A stretch of 64,000 bases of DNA, from the NCBI GenBank assembly GCA_024516155.1, contig JAJJXM010000054.1, positions 372,001 to 436,000 of the forward strand, read 5' to 3'. Position numbers and translations under genes: made by a program. The first letter of the stretch is position 1. Every line of letters starts with the position of its first letter. This DNA comes from Pyronema omphalodes. Taxonomy: Eukaryota > Ascomycota > Pezizomycetes > Pezizales > Pyronemataceae. Below the pieces are notes generated by a model. It did no database searches. It was given only the letters and a program-made list of their open reading frames with translations, and was not told the DNA's origin. Shown here one piece after another: positions 48,444 through 60,594 of this stretch.

Positions 48444-50691
48444 ATGTCTGACATAACCGGTACTTCTTCCCCAGCCATTTCTCCCATCGGCTCGACGAGT
48501 GGCTTGCCGACATTACAGGACAATTTCTTGCAGAGCTTGACCCGGCGTGGAAACAACAATACCCAAAACTCTCCGAAAAATAGAACGGAGGCCACCGGTT
48601 TAGACTCTCTTTTGCGGAACGATTCCGCAGACATCTTGAATAAGGAGCGTTCTCAATCTCGTGGTTCTGACGTAGATGTTCAGATGAGCGGGAATTCTCA
48701 AGCCCATGGAAACGAGGATCGTAACGGATCCTTGGCATCACCTACGACATCAAGGAAGAGGCAAAGTGTTGATGGAGTGGAGTATCCACGACGAAGGGCA
48801 ACCATTGCTGTGAGTTGCGATAAAGCCATAACATTTTTTTTTGGTGACCGGTCCTGATTAACTCCTGGTAGTGTGAAGTTTGCCGTTCAAGAAAGTCCCG
48901 CTGCGATGGATCTCGACCCAAATGCCGACTCTGCATTGAGTTGAATGCCGAGTGTATCTACAGAGAGCCTGGAATCAAGTTAGACGCTGGAGATAAGCTC
49001 ATTTTGGAACACCTTTCAAGGATTGAGAATCTCTTACAGAATGCGTTACCAAGCCCTTCACATTCTCATCATGGCACGTCACCGACAGTCAGTGCAGCCA
49101 CTGGTTTGAGCGATGAAAACCTTGCTCAATCCACCTTAAATCTTGCTGCGATAAATGGCCAGCATATCGGACAGGGTACTTGGAACCATACAAATATTTC
49201 TAGTATGCCCAAGGTCCACTCTACTCCGGCACTTAATCTTTTGCAATGGCCAAAGATATCACAGCTGGTGTCTAGACCCTATGGATCTCAACATTTACTA
49301 CAACTTGAACTAAATCGTGTGCCGCTCCAACTAAACGCATCTCTCACGCTAGACCTTTCCAACACGTCGGCTTATGTCTCTGCATACTTTGAACGTGTGA
49401 ACGTATGGTACGCTTGTGTGAATCCCTACACATGGACCAGCTATTATCGAACCGCACTATCCCAAGGCTTCCGTAGCGGAGCAGAAAGTTGTATAGTATT
49501 ACTAGTTCTTGCACTCGGTAACGCCAGTACACGCGGGAGCATTTCGAGGATCTCACCAAATGAAGACCCCCCTGGAATGTCATACTTTTCAACCGCATGG
49601 GGGCTCCTACCATCACTGATGACTCGAACAACCATGATGTCCGCTCAATGCATGATCCTCAGCGCGGCGTATCTTTTCTATATCGTCCGGCCGCTTGAAG
49701 CATGGACTCTCCTTAGCAGCACAAGTATGAAGCTTCAGCTACTCCTGAGTACAAATCCCCCCGCCATGCTACCAACAGCAGACCGGGAGTTAAGTGAGCG
49801 AGTCTACTGGAATACACTTCTCTTCGAAAGGTTTGTGGCGGTCGTTTGTCATAACCTACTCTAGCTAACCGAGTGACAACCAGTGACCTCCTCGCCGAGC
49901 TGGACCTGCCACATTCCGGGATCGTTCAATTCGAAGAATCCGTTGGTCTCCCCTGCGGTTTTGAAGAAGAGGATGAAGACCCAGTAATTGGCGGCCGAGA
50001 CGATCTCTGGTATTTTTTAGCCGAAATCGCCCTGCGCCGGCTCCTCAACCGGGTCTCCCATCTCATCTACTCAAAGGGAACAAGTACATCCATCACCTCG
50101 TTGGCTCCGGTTGTTGCAGAGCTGGATTATCAGCTTACGCAGTGGTATGAAGGGTTACCGATACCGGTACAGTTTCCGCATAGTCGGGTTTTGTTGAGTA
50201 ATCCGGTACAGACTGTGCTGCGATTACGGTATTTTGCTTGTAGGACTATTATCTTTAGGCCTTATATCTTGGCGGTGTTGCAGAATGAGAAATTGGGGAT
50301 GGATATTACAGTCCGGGAGAATTGTAGGAAGGCATTAGAGGCGTGTATAAGGCAGCTTGAACACATCACCGAGCAGTAGGTATACACAAACCCCTTTGGA
50401 TAATGCATGCTGAAAGGTATTATTAGTCATGCAGGTCATATGCCGTATCTCTGGCAAGGCGCGCTCTCGATGGTCTCGCAAAGTCTACTGGTAATGGGTG
50501 CTACCATGTCGCAGAATCTCGCGAGTTTGCTGCCCCCCGCAGAGCAAATGGATGTGATGTTCCAGGATGTCATCGCGGAAGTGGAGCGGTATGCGCATCT
50601 GGCACCAAGCCTTAGGTTATCGGCGGAAATCATTCGGGAAGCGGAGGATCGAAGGCAGATTTACTTGAGGAACCATAATATGCGGATGTAG
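48444..50691 (+). CDS. Zn2Cys6 fungal transcription factor
   Basis: Four exons, 48444-48809, 48872-49830, 49884-50375 and 50427-50691, encode 693 residues. Introns of 51-62 bases have good donors, and phases agree. Residues 1-122 are a Ser/Asn-rich leader ending in a basic stretch (RKRQSVDGVEYPRRR). Six cysteines at 123, 126, 133, 140, 143 and 150 form the C-x2-C-x6-C-x6-C-x2-C-x6-C binuclear zinc cluster that binds CGG-type sites. The middle-homology (Fungal_trans) region follows: YVSAYFERVNVWYACVNP, SGAESCIVLLVLALG, WTLLSSTSMKLQLLL, then RELSERVYWNTLLFESDLLAELDLP. The first intron falls exactly at the first zinc-cluster Cys, as in many members. An open frame extends upstream of 48444, but the chosen ATG is the first with a regulator-like sequence. 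The target pathway cannot be told. Confidence 0.88.
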
Positions 50692-51530
50692 ATTGAGGAA
50701 GTTGAGAACGGTTGGGATTTACGGCCTTGTTTTTGTTCTGTATTTATAAAAGTTTGTGAAATGGAGTTTGGGCGGGTATCTTGAGGAACTATGATGGAAG
50801 CGGTTGGTTTAAATGCGAGATTGCTGGCAACTCGTGGAATATTTTAAACTTTTGCAGGATCTTTAACTTCATATGACAGGTGGAGTTTTTAAAATGTGCT
50901 TTGGGTGGCGGGCGAATGAGATATTATGATTTGTCGGACTATCTTTGCAGGCCCATGATTTCGTCGCGCTCAAGTGTACCTGGTGACGTAAGGACCGGTA
51001 TCACTATTTGGTATTAAGATTAAGGTTTCTAAACTGCTACATCGCTAGCATGCTCAGGGTTAATTCATGCTGAAAGCGGAGGTAGCCGATTGATGATGAG
51101 CGGGAGTTCTCGCATTACAGCTATACCCAGATCCAAAGGTTTACTGTAGAGTTGCAGAAGGACGATTTTTAGGATCCTATGCCGCGAGAATAATCTGAGT
51201 ACAGATAATTCAAGTATCTTGTGGGGTAGTCGTCATTTAAAATTTCTCTTCCATTGCCATGGATGATATAAGCAGCCGGTAAAACGTATCATAGACAGAT
51301 TTACTGCATGTAAAAACACAATTTAACCTTAACCATAAACCTATCTTTCAAACAAGTAATTATTTTCATGATCAATTATTTATACATTAGAAAAAATGTC
51401 TAGCTATCCGGCATATTATTTTTTCCATCCTCGGTCGTTGGGGTGATAATCGCATCCTCCCCATTCTCCCAGCTCCCTGTATTCTAGATTTCCCCAGGAT
51501 TTCCTTTAATTTCTCTATCATCCCTAATTT
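50692..51530. other. Convergent intergenic, no supported gene
   Basis: 3' flanks of the transcription factor and the GT34 gene. AT-rich, nothing else seen. Confidence 0.55.
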
Positions 51531-53018
51531 CTAATCCTCCATAGTCTCCGTCTCATTTTGTGGCACGATGGTCCTCCTATTCCAAAAATCCTTAAACATC
51601 TTATCACAATCTCTTCCACCCCCTCTACACCCGGCGAAATGTACCAACAACTCATGATCTCTATACATTTGGGGGTAACTATTTATTAATCTCTGATCGA
51701 CAATTCCGACATGTTTCAAGACATGCGGGTGGTTGATGATTAGGTGTGCGAGCCCGTCTTGTTCGGAGAATGTAAATCTGCGGGGAAGGGGTTTAGTAAG
51801 GGTTGACGGAGAAGGAGGGGGGGGTGGTACTTGGGTTTCATTAGGTAGGGATCGTGCCAGAGATCTACGAAGGCTGACATGAAGGAGTTGCGGCGGATAA
51901 AAAAGGATCCCGCACTGTATCATCATTCCTGTTAGCATATCCATATCCCTTCTCCCTCCCCGTTCCCGTGCTCCTGCTATCCTTCTCGGACCCCCCCCCC
52001 CCCCCCCGGGTAATACATACTTCAACCCATTACTATCCGTCGAAATAATAATAAAAATCTCCTCAGGCACCACCGTTTTCGCAGTCTTAACCACGTGTTT
52101 ATGCTGCGGCAACTTCTTGGAACCTCCAAACTTAATCTCAGCCCCCGGTTTCACCTCTCTTCGAAGTGCTTCCGGGGATAATAAATGGTCCCAGAGACTT
52201 AGTTCTGAATTCATGATTATTACATCGGAATCTAAACACCAGATCCATTCGACTTCGGGGTGTTTATCGAATGCGTCGTGGAGAGCCGCTGTAAAGGGGG
52301 GAGAGAGACGAGGGATTAGTAATCTGTTACATAGTCTGGGGGTTTGTTCTCCGCGGGGATCGGGGAAGGGGGAGATGGGGGGGGGGGGGTTTAAGATGAC
52401 CATAGAAAGCTAACTAAACCCCCCTGGAGAAACCCGGATTACTATGTAGTACTCACCTATCTTTGCCCACATTGGATCAGTTTTAAAGGACTCTTGATAT
52501 TCGGCAAGATCCGCCCACATGAATAGATATCCTAAAAAAAAGCGCTTCATCAGTCTCCGGATCTCATACCAGTTCTAAACCCGCCAATCCCCGACCTTCC
52601 CCGCGTGATATATCACTAAACAGCAACTAACCGGGGGGGGGGGGGGGGTTCCAATACTCCAACAAAACAAATAAAAAAATAAAAATAAATAAATAACGGA
52701 ATAAATAAACATACCATGTCTATTCGCATACTCCCTCCTATTCCTAATCGCCATCTCCAACCAATCCTTATGAAACCCATAATCCTTATCCCCCTTCTGA
52801 TCCTTCGGCAGAAGCATCAACACGGAATTCATAGGTTCTCTAGCCCCACCTGGTGGTGAATTCTTCGCCGCTTCTAGGGTTGGTGATAATGCGGGATGGT
52901 AGAGAGAGAGAATGTAGAGGACTACTGAGAGTAGGGTTATGCTGGAGATTAGCATTAGTGTTAGAGGCGATATTCGCTGGCGTACGTGGCCTAGGGGCGT
53001 GTAGTTGAATTCCCCCAT
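51531..53018 (-). CDS. GT34 galactosyl/mannosyltransferase (Gma12/Mnn10)
   Basis: Five exons in transcript order, 53018-52715, 52531-52457, 52288-52021, 51914-51831 and 51777-51531, encode 325 residues. A short cytosolic tail precedes a signal anchor (about 17-41, SPLTLMLISSITLLSVVLYI), making it a type II Golgi membrane protein. GT34 landmarks follow in order: WLEMAIRNRREYANRHGY, WAKIAALHDAFDKHPEVEW, the DxD metal site in CLDSDVIIMN (Asp146, Asp148), TDSNGLNAGSFFIRR, VDLWHDPYLMK, FSEQDGLAHLI and LVHFAGCRGG. Known family members (S. pombe Gma12, yeast Mnn10/Mnn11) add galactose or mannose to N-glycans; the donor sugar here is not decided. Three introns are long for this window (183, 168, 106 bases), and all carry C or G runs. 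The frame upstream of 53018 crosses a poly-C run and is taken as leader. Confidence 0.87.
51991..52007. repeat. Poly-C run in GT34 intron 3
   Basis: Seventeen C on the plus strand (G in the transcript), about 13 bases after the donor site. Confidence 0.95.
52377..52389. repeat. Poly-G run in GT34 intron 2
   Basis: Thirteen G on the plus strand (C in the transcript) within the 168-base intron. Confidence 0.95.
52633..52648. repeat. Poly-G run in GT34 intron 1
   Basis: Sixteen G on the plus strand (C in the transcript) within the 183-base intron. Confidence 0.95.
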
Positions 53019-53028
53019 TTTGGTATCC

Positions 53029-53043
53029 GGGGGGGGGGGGGGG
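53029..53043. repeat. Poly-G run in GT34 leader
   Basis: Fifteen G on the plus strand, ending 10 bases before the start codon on the minus strand. The transcript therefore has a C run just upstream of the ATG. Confidence 0.9.
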
Positions 53044-54405
53044 TTGAAGATGTTGGAGGAGTAGGAGATGTTGAAGTTATTGGAGATTTTGGCTCTGATT
53101 TTAGTGTCTCGGTATCGCTCTTCTCTATCGGCGGCGGTTCGTTCGTGGTATAGGCGGTGGTAAAGTCTCCACCAAAAAATCGAAATCGAAGTCGGGGTCG
53201 TGGTCGATACAGTAGTCGTTTCTTGACTTCTTAGTTTCCTCAATTTCCTCCGTTTCGTCGCTTCGTAGCTGTAGCCGTTCCTTCGTCCCTTCGTATAAAC
53301 CTCTCGTTTCCTCGTCGTTTTATCTATACCCCCGATATCTGATAACCACCCAGAACAGACAAATGAAACAGCCGTTGACGGTATTTGAGCCAACCAGGAA
53401 AATATGACTTTAAGTTACGACACAAGCACCCGGAGGGAGGGGGGTATCTAAGGTACTTATAAGTACACCTTTTGCAATCCGTATGTATGTATGTATGACG
53501 CCGCTTTCTTGCTGCTTGCGATAAATCCACAAAAAAAGGAAAACCGATCTCGATATGCTGGATGATGCAGTCAGCAACTGTAAATGTAAAGCGTTGTTAG
53601 TTTTGTGGTGACTATGGTGTATATGTAACCTCACCTTACCTCGCCCTGTTCTGCCTTGCTTTGGACACCGACTTCTGCACCTTGAAGCCCTTGTGGCTGA
53701 GTGAAATGCGTGGTTTGTGATGTGGGAGTGTAAAGTGCTATTTTGTAAACATTCCACACTGTGATCGGTAGCTGGATGGTGTGTATGAAGGGAATCGATG
53801 GAATCAAATGCGCCATGGATATTTTATCATGATCGCTAGGAGGTTTGTAGGACTGCGTGGTTTTTCTTCTTCCTTTCTATTCTGAATTCGAATTTCGAGA
53901 GAAAAAGGTTGTCTTCAGAGTACTGTAGCCAGGGGTGTCCGCTTCTTATTTAACAAAATGTGGTTATGATATGGTGGTGCATGTTGGTATGCCCATGCCA
54001 TGCGGCCGGTGGTTACCATACACCATATGCTATCCAAAACGTAACCCCCCAATGCGCGTGGAATTGGGATCAACAACCTACCTACCGGACCCTGCATAAG
54101 CGATTTGCAACTGTTTTTTTTTTCGATTACTTTTTTCGGGAAGGGTGGTTTCTTCAGCCCTGAGCCTTGGAGAGTTGAGCTGAAGATGTCATAGGAAATT
54201 CAGCTTGATGATTATATACCATAGGCTGAGAGGAATCATTTAAGCGACGTGTGTAGAGTATCCCAGTACCCCGGTATGCTGTCTATGTATATGTACATAT
54301 CAAACACGATAAAATGAAATGAAAGGTGAGATGTGAATATGTTTGCGACTTTGTGTGGTTTCGTATTCCCATCCCCATCAATCAATCGATAGGCTTACGT
54401 ACCTT

Positions 54406-54439
54406 AATTGATTATCGTGTAATTACACGATAATCAATT
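54406..54439. repeat. Perfect 34-bp palindrome
   Basis: AATTGATTATCGTGTAA followed directly by its exact complement with no loop. AT-rich, no gene within 1 kb. It could extrude as a cruciform or mark a repeat end. Confidence 0.95.
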
Positions 54440-54771
54440 TCCCCTACTTAACCTATGTACCTTTTTACATGCATCGGAAAGCTACATAATCATAATAACA
54501 AATAAAATAACCAAACAATCATACCAACCGGTATGGTGTACAATGTACATGTTATACACCTACACCTAAACGCAACGCACTCTCTGCTTTTTCCCAAAGT
54601 AGACAACATAAGAACTTAAACGCGGGACTTTGCATCCGCTGTACACATAACGATATGGTATAGTACACCGTCAGCATCACCATTGCCGTAACCATGTGTA
54701 TGGTGCCGGCCACTTGGTAGGGCTAGCGTCTTGGCAAAGTCTTGGCATATACAAAACATAAATTTTGATTA

Positions 54772-54885
54772 CTAAGCGCCGAGTGATGACTTATGAGCCA
54801 GTTTTCCCATACAAAGCCTTCCAAGACCTGATTAGTAAGCTTCGAGTGATGACTCCTGAACTTGGTTTCCCAATCCAGGGCCACC
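54772..54885. repeat. Diverged tandem duplication, about 64-base step
   Basis: Two copies of a block beginning TAAGCNNCGAGTGATGACT and ending TTTCCCAATNCAGGGCC-like, at about 54773-54818 and 54837-54885, roughly 75 percent alike by eye. The function is unknown. Confidence 0.55.
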
Positions 54886-57212
54886 GAAAAGATACTAGCG
54901 TAATATCATCATTTCTCACTCGGTATGTACTACGCTCAATACGGTATATACTATGCCTATTAGGATATGGCGTGCATAATAGAGCCTCGCTAGTGATGCA
55001 TTCAAAAGTTCCCTCTGCCACCAAAACTTGGGTCACTTTCAAACGCTATCTACTCCACGACCACGCCTCCAAATCGAATTTTGACGCCCCAGAATTGTTC
55101 TCTGACGTCTATTCTACAAAGTTGGGGCATTAAAATTAATAATTTTTTTCGTCGCGAGGAGGAGATACGGTCGGCGCGGGGGGGTTGTTTTGAGGCCTCA
55201 GATCCCTGTCGCGCTAGCTCTACTAAGTGGCCGGCACCATATGGGCCCAAAGAACAGCTGTCTATCACTCGTATTGGTGGGCTCGAGTACGGGTTTATCA
55301 AAACACCATGTACTCATCGGTATGGACATACATACGCTGGAACCACCAACGCGCCATACCGCATCGCATCGCACATCCTAAATTCTCCTTCCTTCCTTCC
55401 TTCTCCCATCCCGAATTCTCCAAACTACCCGCTCTTCCTTCCAACTTCTACAAAATCGCATCCAAACCACCTCTAGATAAAAACCTCCACCACAACCCAC
55501 CTAACCCCCATCTCCCACCAAGCCCTCCCTCCACATTCAAGACACCGGCCATATCCACCAGCAACCACGATATTCTGCACTTTAACACCCATAAATATAC
55601 ATTCCGCACCTTTCCGTGGCTGCAGTTGAACAACAAGCACGACATGTAGTTTGTCATGTATGTGTACCCAGTTTCACGCGTAAAAAAATAAGCATCGCGA
55701 TGCTACTTTCTCTATCAAACTTCCCATTCCTAAGCCTTCGTTATTGCGACTTGCCCGTGCTTGCTAAGACTTCGCGGCTTACGTCGTCGCGTCTCCATGT
55801 CTTCGTGTAATGTCAGAGTGGAGACGAGCACGGGGAAGCTTAGCTGCTAGCTTGGTCGATCTGGTGACTACAGAAGCTAGCGAAATATATAGTTAACTAG
55901 CCACCCAGCTAGATAAGGCTTATTTGCACTGCGGCACTGCCGGTTTGATAGGCGTGGATGGTGGTGCCTGAGATGACATGAGATATCAGATACGGGGAAG
56001 GTGGGGAGGAGGATGGATATCTTTAAGGATTTTTATTTTCTATAACAAAAAATGATTGGTAGTGAAATGACTACTATAGAAAAACAATGGGGAAATTTTT
56101 GTTGAAAGATAAAATAACAATATGACTGCTGGTACTTGTGCGGAAGTGGTGGATTTCTCTTCATCACGGGATGCTCGAAGATACTCAAAGATACTCAAAG
56201 ATACTGCGATACTATCAATCATCCAGCTCCCCGTAGCATGCGTCTCCGTGGATATTAGGGTTCCGGGCTTATATCTCGCACCATAAAATCTATCTATCTC
56301 AAGATTTCTAGCATTCTATGTACAAAAACGACGCTATAAAAAGCCTCTGTAGTAGTGAGCACGAATATGAATTCCATAAATAAAAACCGATTACGCAGAC
56401 AGATGTGACAAGTGACGGTTATTATCTTCGACCGCGAGCTCTGTGAGCCTTGAAGCTCAGTAAAGAGCCTTCCGAACCCGGTGGGAATGGGGCGGTGAGT
56501 AGTACATATAGGCATCCGGACCAAGCATCAGTCGCCTACCGCAGCGATAACCGAATCTTATAACTTTGTCATATATAATATACTTTCTACCGATCCTTTT
56601 GTATTGTAACAGCACTTATTTTACCCTAACCCCTCTTCTATACTCTGTAATGCCTTTTAACTCCTACCAAACACCCCCCCCTCCACCCCCAAACCCCTTC
56701 TCTTTTAAACCCATCCAAAACTGTCCCCAATAAAACCCCCCTTTCTATCCCTCTCCATTCCGTCCCATCACATAACCACCAAAGTCTACTCCCCACAGTT
56801 CCTGTCTTAATTACAATGCATTATACATCCAAGTCTCAAACCATATCCCGGTTCTCGGGTTTCCGGGTTCCGGCGGATCATGGATGTACTGGTGCGTGTA
56901 CATAGTACCTACAGCCTGCAACCTACATACTGTCTACTGACTATATGTCTATATTATATCTGCATATAGCACTGGTACTGGTACTGGGAATATATAAGTA
57001 TCTATAGCAGCATTTGGTGCTTCTGCTATTATATAAGACTCCGAATATAGCGTATAGCGAACATAAAAGCGATTTATACCGTAGCTAATTTCTGGCATCT
57101 GAGATGTACCTGGCGCTGCTTATATCAGGAAAAGAAAAATTATTGTGATGTTATAGATAATGAATATAGTGACTTATATTTCAGACCTGTGGATAGTTTT
57201 TATGAGGTTGAT

Positions 57213-57990
57213 GTCAGACCTCCCAGTCGTACAAACCAGTTTAAAATGACGGCCAAAACGGACTGTACGGACTGTTGGAATATGAGAACTGTACGGCGAC
57301 CCAGTTCAGTTTACTGTCAGTATTATAAACTGGTTAAACTGTGAAAACCAGTTAACTGAATGCAAGGCTTGGCAAACCAGGTGAACTGTTTAAAACTGCG
57401 AAAACTGGTTTGCCCAGAGGAACTGGTTTATGAAAGGGCAATAAATATTATTCAGTGCATACATAAAAAACTTCTATCCTAATTTGGTCCCTAGAAATCA
57501 CAACTTACGCCTACGATTGAAGCTCTTGAGCCCCTCAATGACTTCCAGAGTATCTGCCTGCATTCAATGGCGGCCCGATATAACGATCTGCTTGTATTCG
57601 GAAAACAGCAGCCCAGACTCGGAAGTCATCGCGAGAACTGAGAGAAAGTTCACCGCCATATTGTCAAGGCTAGGAAATCTGGCTACCAGAAGCTGGCGAA
57701 ATGAGCAGGGTTGAGATACTGGCAGGCTCGGCCACCGGTGGGTTCAAACGAGGTTGAATACGTTATTTATTCCTGCATGCACTGGTTCCCGATGCAGTTG
57801 AACTGGTTTGTATTTATCGAGTCCGTTTAATCAGTGCACTGCAGTTACCTGGTTCTATGGACCCCTCAAAACTGAACCAACTGTCTATCCGGGACATTGA
57901 AACTGCACCAACTAACTGTGAATTGTCAGTTCAGTTTACCTGGTTTACGATTTTACCCGGTAAACTGGCTATACGGTTGGGAGGTCTGGC
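57213..57990. mobile_element. 778-bp MITE-like element
   Basis: The left end GTCAGACCTCCCAGTCGTA and the complement of the right end GCCAGACCTCCCAACCGTA match at 16 of 19 bases, and a shared CCAGTTTA follows in both. A TGAT direct repeat flanks it at 57209-57212 and 57991-57994, though TSD length is uncertain by a base or two. The interior is rich in AACTGGTT/AACCAGTT and AAACTG motifs and has no protein-like frame, so a non-autonomous DNA transposon is the best reading. Confidence 0.8.
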
Positions 57991-58622
57991 TGATGTTTTG
58001 GCAGGAATGTTTACAGCTGCAAAAATCCCTGCTGAAAGAAATAGCTGGAAATTGAGTGGGGAGTGTTGAAATGTAAGATCTTTGAAAATTGGGAGGAGTG
58101 GGTATGTAAGAAAGCAAAAAGAAGGAGAAAAAAAATTAGAAATGAATAACAATGTCTGGTCTCTTCATCGTCCACACTGACCATTGATAAAAACTCGATA
58201 AAATAGTTGTACCTACAATTCCATGCATACTGTATATACATAACCCCACACCATCCCTATCAACACCGAAAACACTCATCAGATTCCGGTATTACTCTAC
58301 AACCCCCCTCCCCCTCTCCTCAATCTCCGATCACCGCTCACCACTCACAATCCGTCGTTTTCCGAAAACGGTATATACCTATACAATAATATACATACCT
58401 ATACAATAATATACATACATATACATACATATACATACATATATATATACTCCGCAACTCAATCCATTCCAACCCCGAAAACAAAAGGTAATAAAAATCG
58501 AAAACATTTTATCCCTACCAGTTACGATTATTATTACAGTTGAAACCGGGGATTATAAAACGTATCCGGGAATCATGAGATGGATGAGAGAGGGGTTTAT
58601 ATCACTGTAGTACGGAGATTGG

Positions 58623-58746
58623 AGATATAGAGATATAGAGATATAGAGATATAGAGATATAGAGATATAGAGATATAGAGATATAGAGATATAGAGATAT
58701 AGAGATATAGAGATATAGAGATATAGAGATATAGAGATATAGAGAT
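58623..58746. repeat. AGATATAG microsatellite (8-bp unit)
   Basis: About 15 nearly perfect tandem copies. The Tyr/Ile/Ser/Leu frame on the minus strand is translated repeat. Confidence 0.97.
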
Positions 58747-60594
58747 ACATAGATACATACAGATAGAGCTGCGAATTACAACAAATTGATAGCCGTCGGC
58801 TACTAGCTACTAGCTGCTGCAAAAAAAGAGGTCGGAGAGCATGTAGTACACCAAAAATGAGAACCTCGTCATTCAAAACCTCGTTGCCAGGAGCTTAGGA
58901 GCTTTATACCAGAAGCATGATCCGAGCTCTAACCATGAAGCTATGAAGTTTACCAACACCTACATATCATCCATCCCCAGCTATGTACTCTACATATCCA
59001 TCCCCAGCCTATAACTACCAACCCTACCACCGAAACGAAGCAACGCATATTTATTATGTATTATGTATTATATCTATCCAAATCAAATACAAATCTACGA
59101 AACTATTCCTCGCGCTGTCAAATCTACACAGCTGATATTCAATTATACCCTACCCCGCTACAGGCAGCAAAAAAAGCTACTAAGGTTAATCTACAGTTAC
59201 ACCAGGTACACCAGGTACACCAGCTGCCAAAGCTGCAAGAGCTGCCAGAGATATTCCGGCTTACATAGCTGGTACAGCAGCTACAGACCAATCTACGGCC
59301 AATCTATTTACACCAGGTGACAGCAGAGCTACATACAGGACCTACGGAGCTGTGCCATCCGTAGGAGCCCCATACACTATCCATAGCATCCGTAGCATCC
59401 GTCCATAGCAGCCGTATCAGCCGTAGGAGCTATGTGAGCCGCCACCGCAGCAGCTGCGCGCAGCAACGGGAGCTACAGGAGCTACAGATGTGAGTCATAG
59501 TATACCAGAGCTACCAGAGCTACCAGGGATACTAGAGATCTCAGCCTTACGATGATAGCACCACGATGACAGCATCAGCCTTACGATGACAGCTCCGGCT
59601 ACGCGCCTTTAGAAGGAATTCTTTGTGACGGTTCAAGGTGTGTACTTTTGCTTTGAGTTGTGGTTTCTTAGGACCTTGCCCTTAGCTTTACGTTACGACA
59701 ACAGTTGTGCTTCAAGTTTATAATAACAATGACAATGACAATAACAATAATAATCATGATACTTTTAGACTTTAAACTTTAGACTTTACTCTCTGCTGCA
59801 ATATGCTCGGTTCTTTTAAGTTGTGAATAAAAAAATGAATATGAAGCATATTCCTTCTTTCTTTTGGTTCATTCCGATAGGATAGATCAAGTCGAGATGA
59901 TAAAGGGGAGGAAATCTATTGACAGACGCTGTGATTTGGTGGTCTTTATGATTATGATTCCTGATTCCTTTTATGTTTGTTCTTGCGTTCCTGTTCCTGT
60001 TCCTGCGTGCTTTTATTCCTTCACATCTAACACATCTAAGTCCTGCTGTTCCTGCTGTTCTTGCTTTTCCTGTTCCTTCGTTCTTTCATTCATTCGTTCC
60101 TGCGTTCCTGCGTTCCTGAGTCCCTTCATGACGAGTAAAAAAGAGTTTAATAAAGCATCTCCGTGAATACCAACGCCTATATCATGACACAACCCACTCC
60201 TCTTGATAAACTCATTCATTATCATTCCTATCATAACGAAAGTAAACCTCCCTCGATTTTCCATTCCCTTCCATTCCCTTCCAACCCTCCCTCCCTTCCA
60301 AACCTCCATTTCCCCCAAACTAAAGAAAAGAAAAATAACATTTATAAAAGAAAGAAAAGAGCGCCCCAAAAAAAAAAAAAAAAACAAGAGAAACCATAAA
60401 CTCCAAAAAGTCATTATAAAAAATCATCAATGACATATGTTATGAAAGAAAAAAAAAAAAAACTAAACTATATGCTTGCTTGTAAAAAAGAAAACGAACT
60501 TTTCCTTCGCTTTTGCTACGATGGGCGCTGCGGCGGCGGCTTCGGCTGCGCTGCCTCTGCTTTGCTGCGGCTTTGCCTCCACCTCCACCTCCGC

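Larger units (their letters stand above)
53019..60594. other. 7.6-kb stretch without a supported gene
   Basis: The largest gene-poor part of the window. It contains a 34-bp perfect palindrome (54406), a diverged direct repeat near 54772-54885, a MITE-like element (57213-57990), AT-rich microsatellites (58380-58450, 58623-58746) and CAG/CTG-like runs near 59200-59600. All frames are short or low-complexity. Confidence 0.5.

Noticed and set aside
51915..52020. Reading the GT34 gene as one long exon through 51531-52403
   Set aside because: That frame loses the AGSFFIRR motif. Splicing 52021 to 51914 restores it in the correct frame, and the poly-C run falls in the intron.
57484..57714. 76-codon frame inside the MITE-like element as transposase
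   Set aside because: It is too short and shows no transposase motif.
58553..58876. 107-codon Tyr/Ile/Ser/Leu repeat frame
   Set aside because: It is the AGATATAG microsatellite read in frame.
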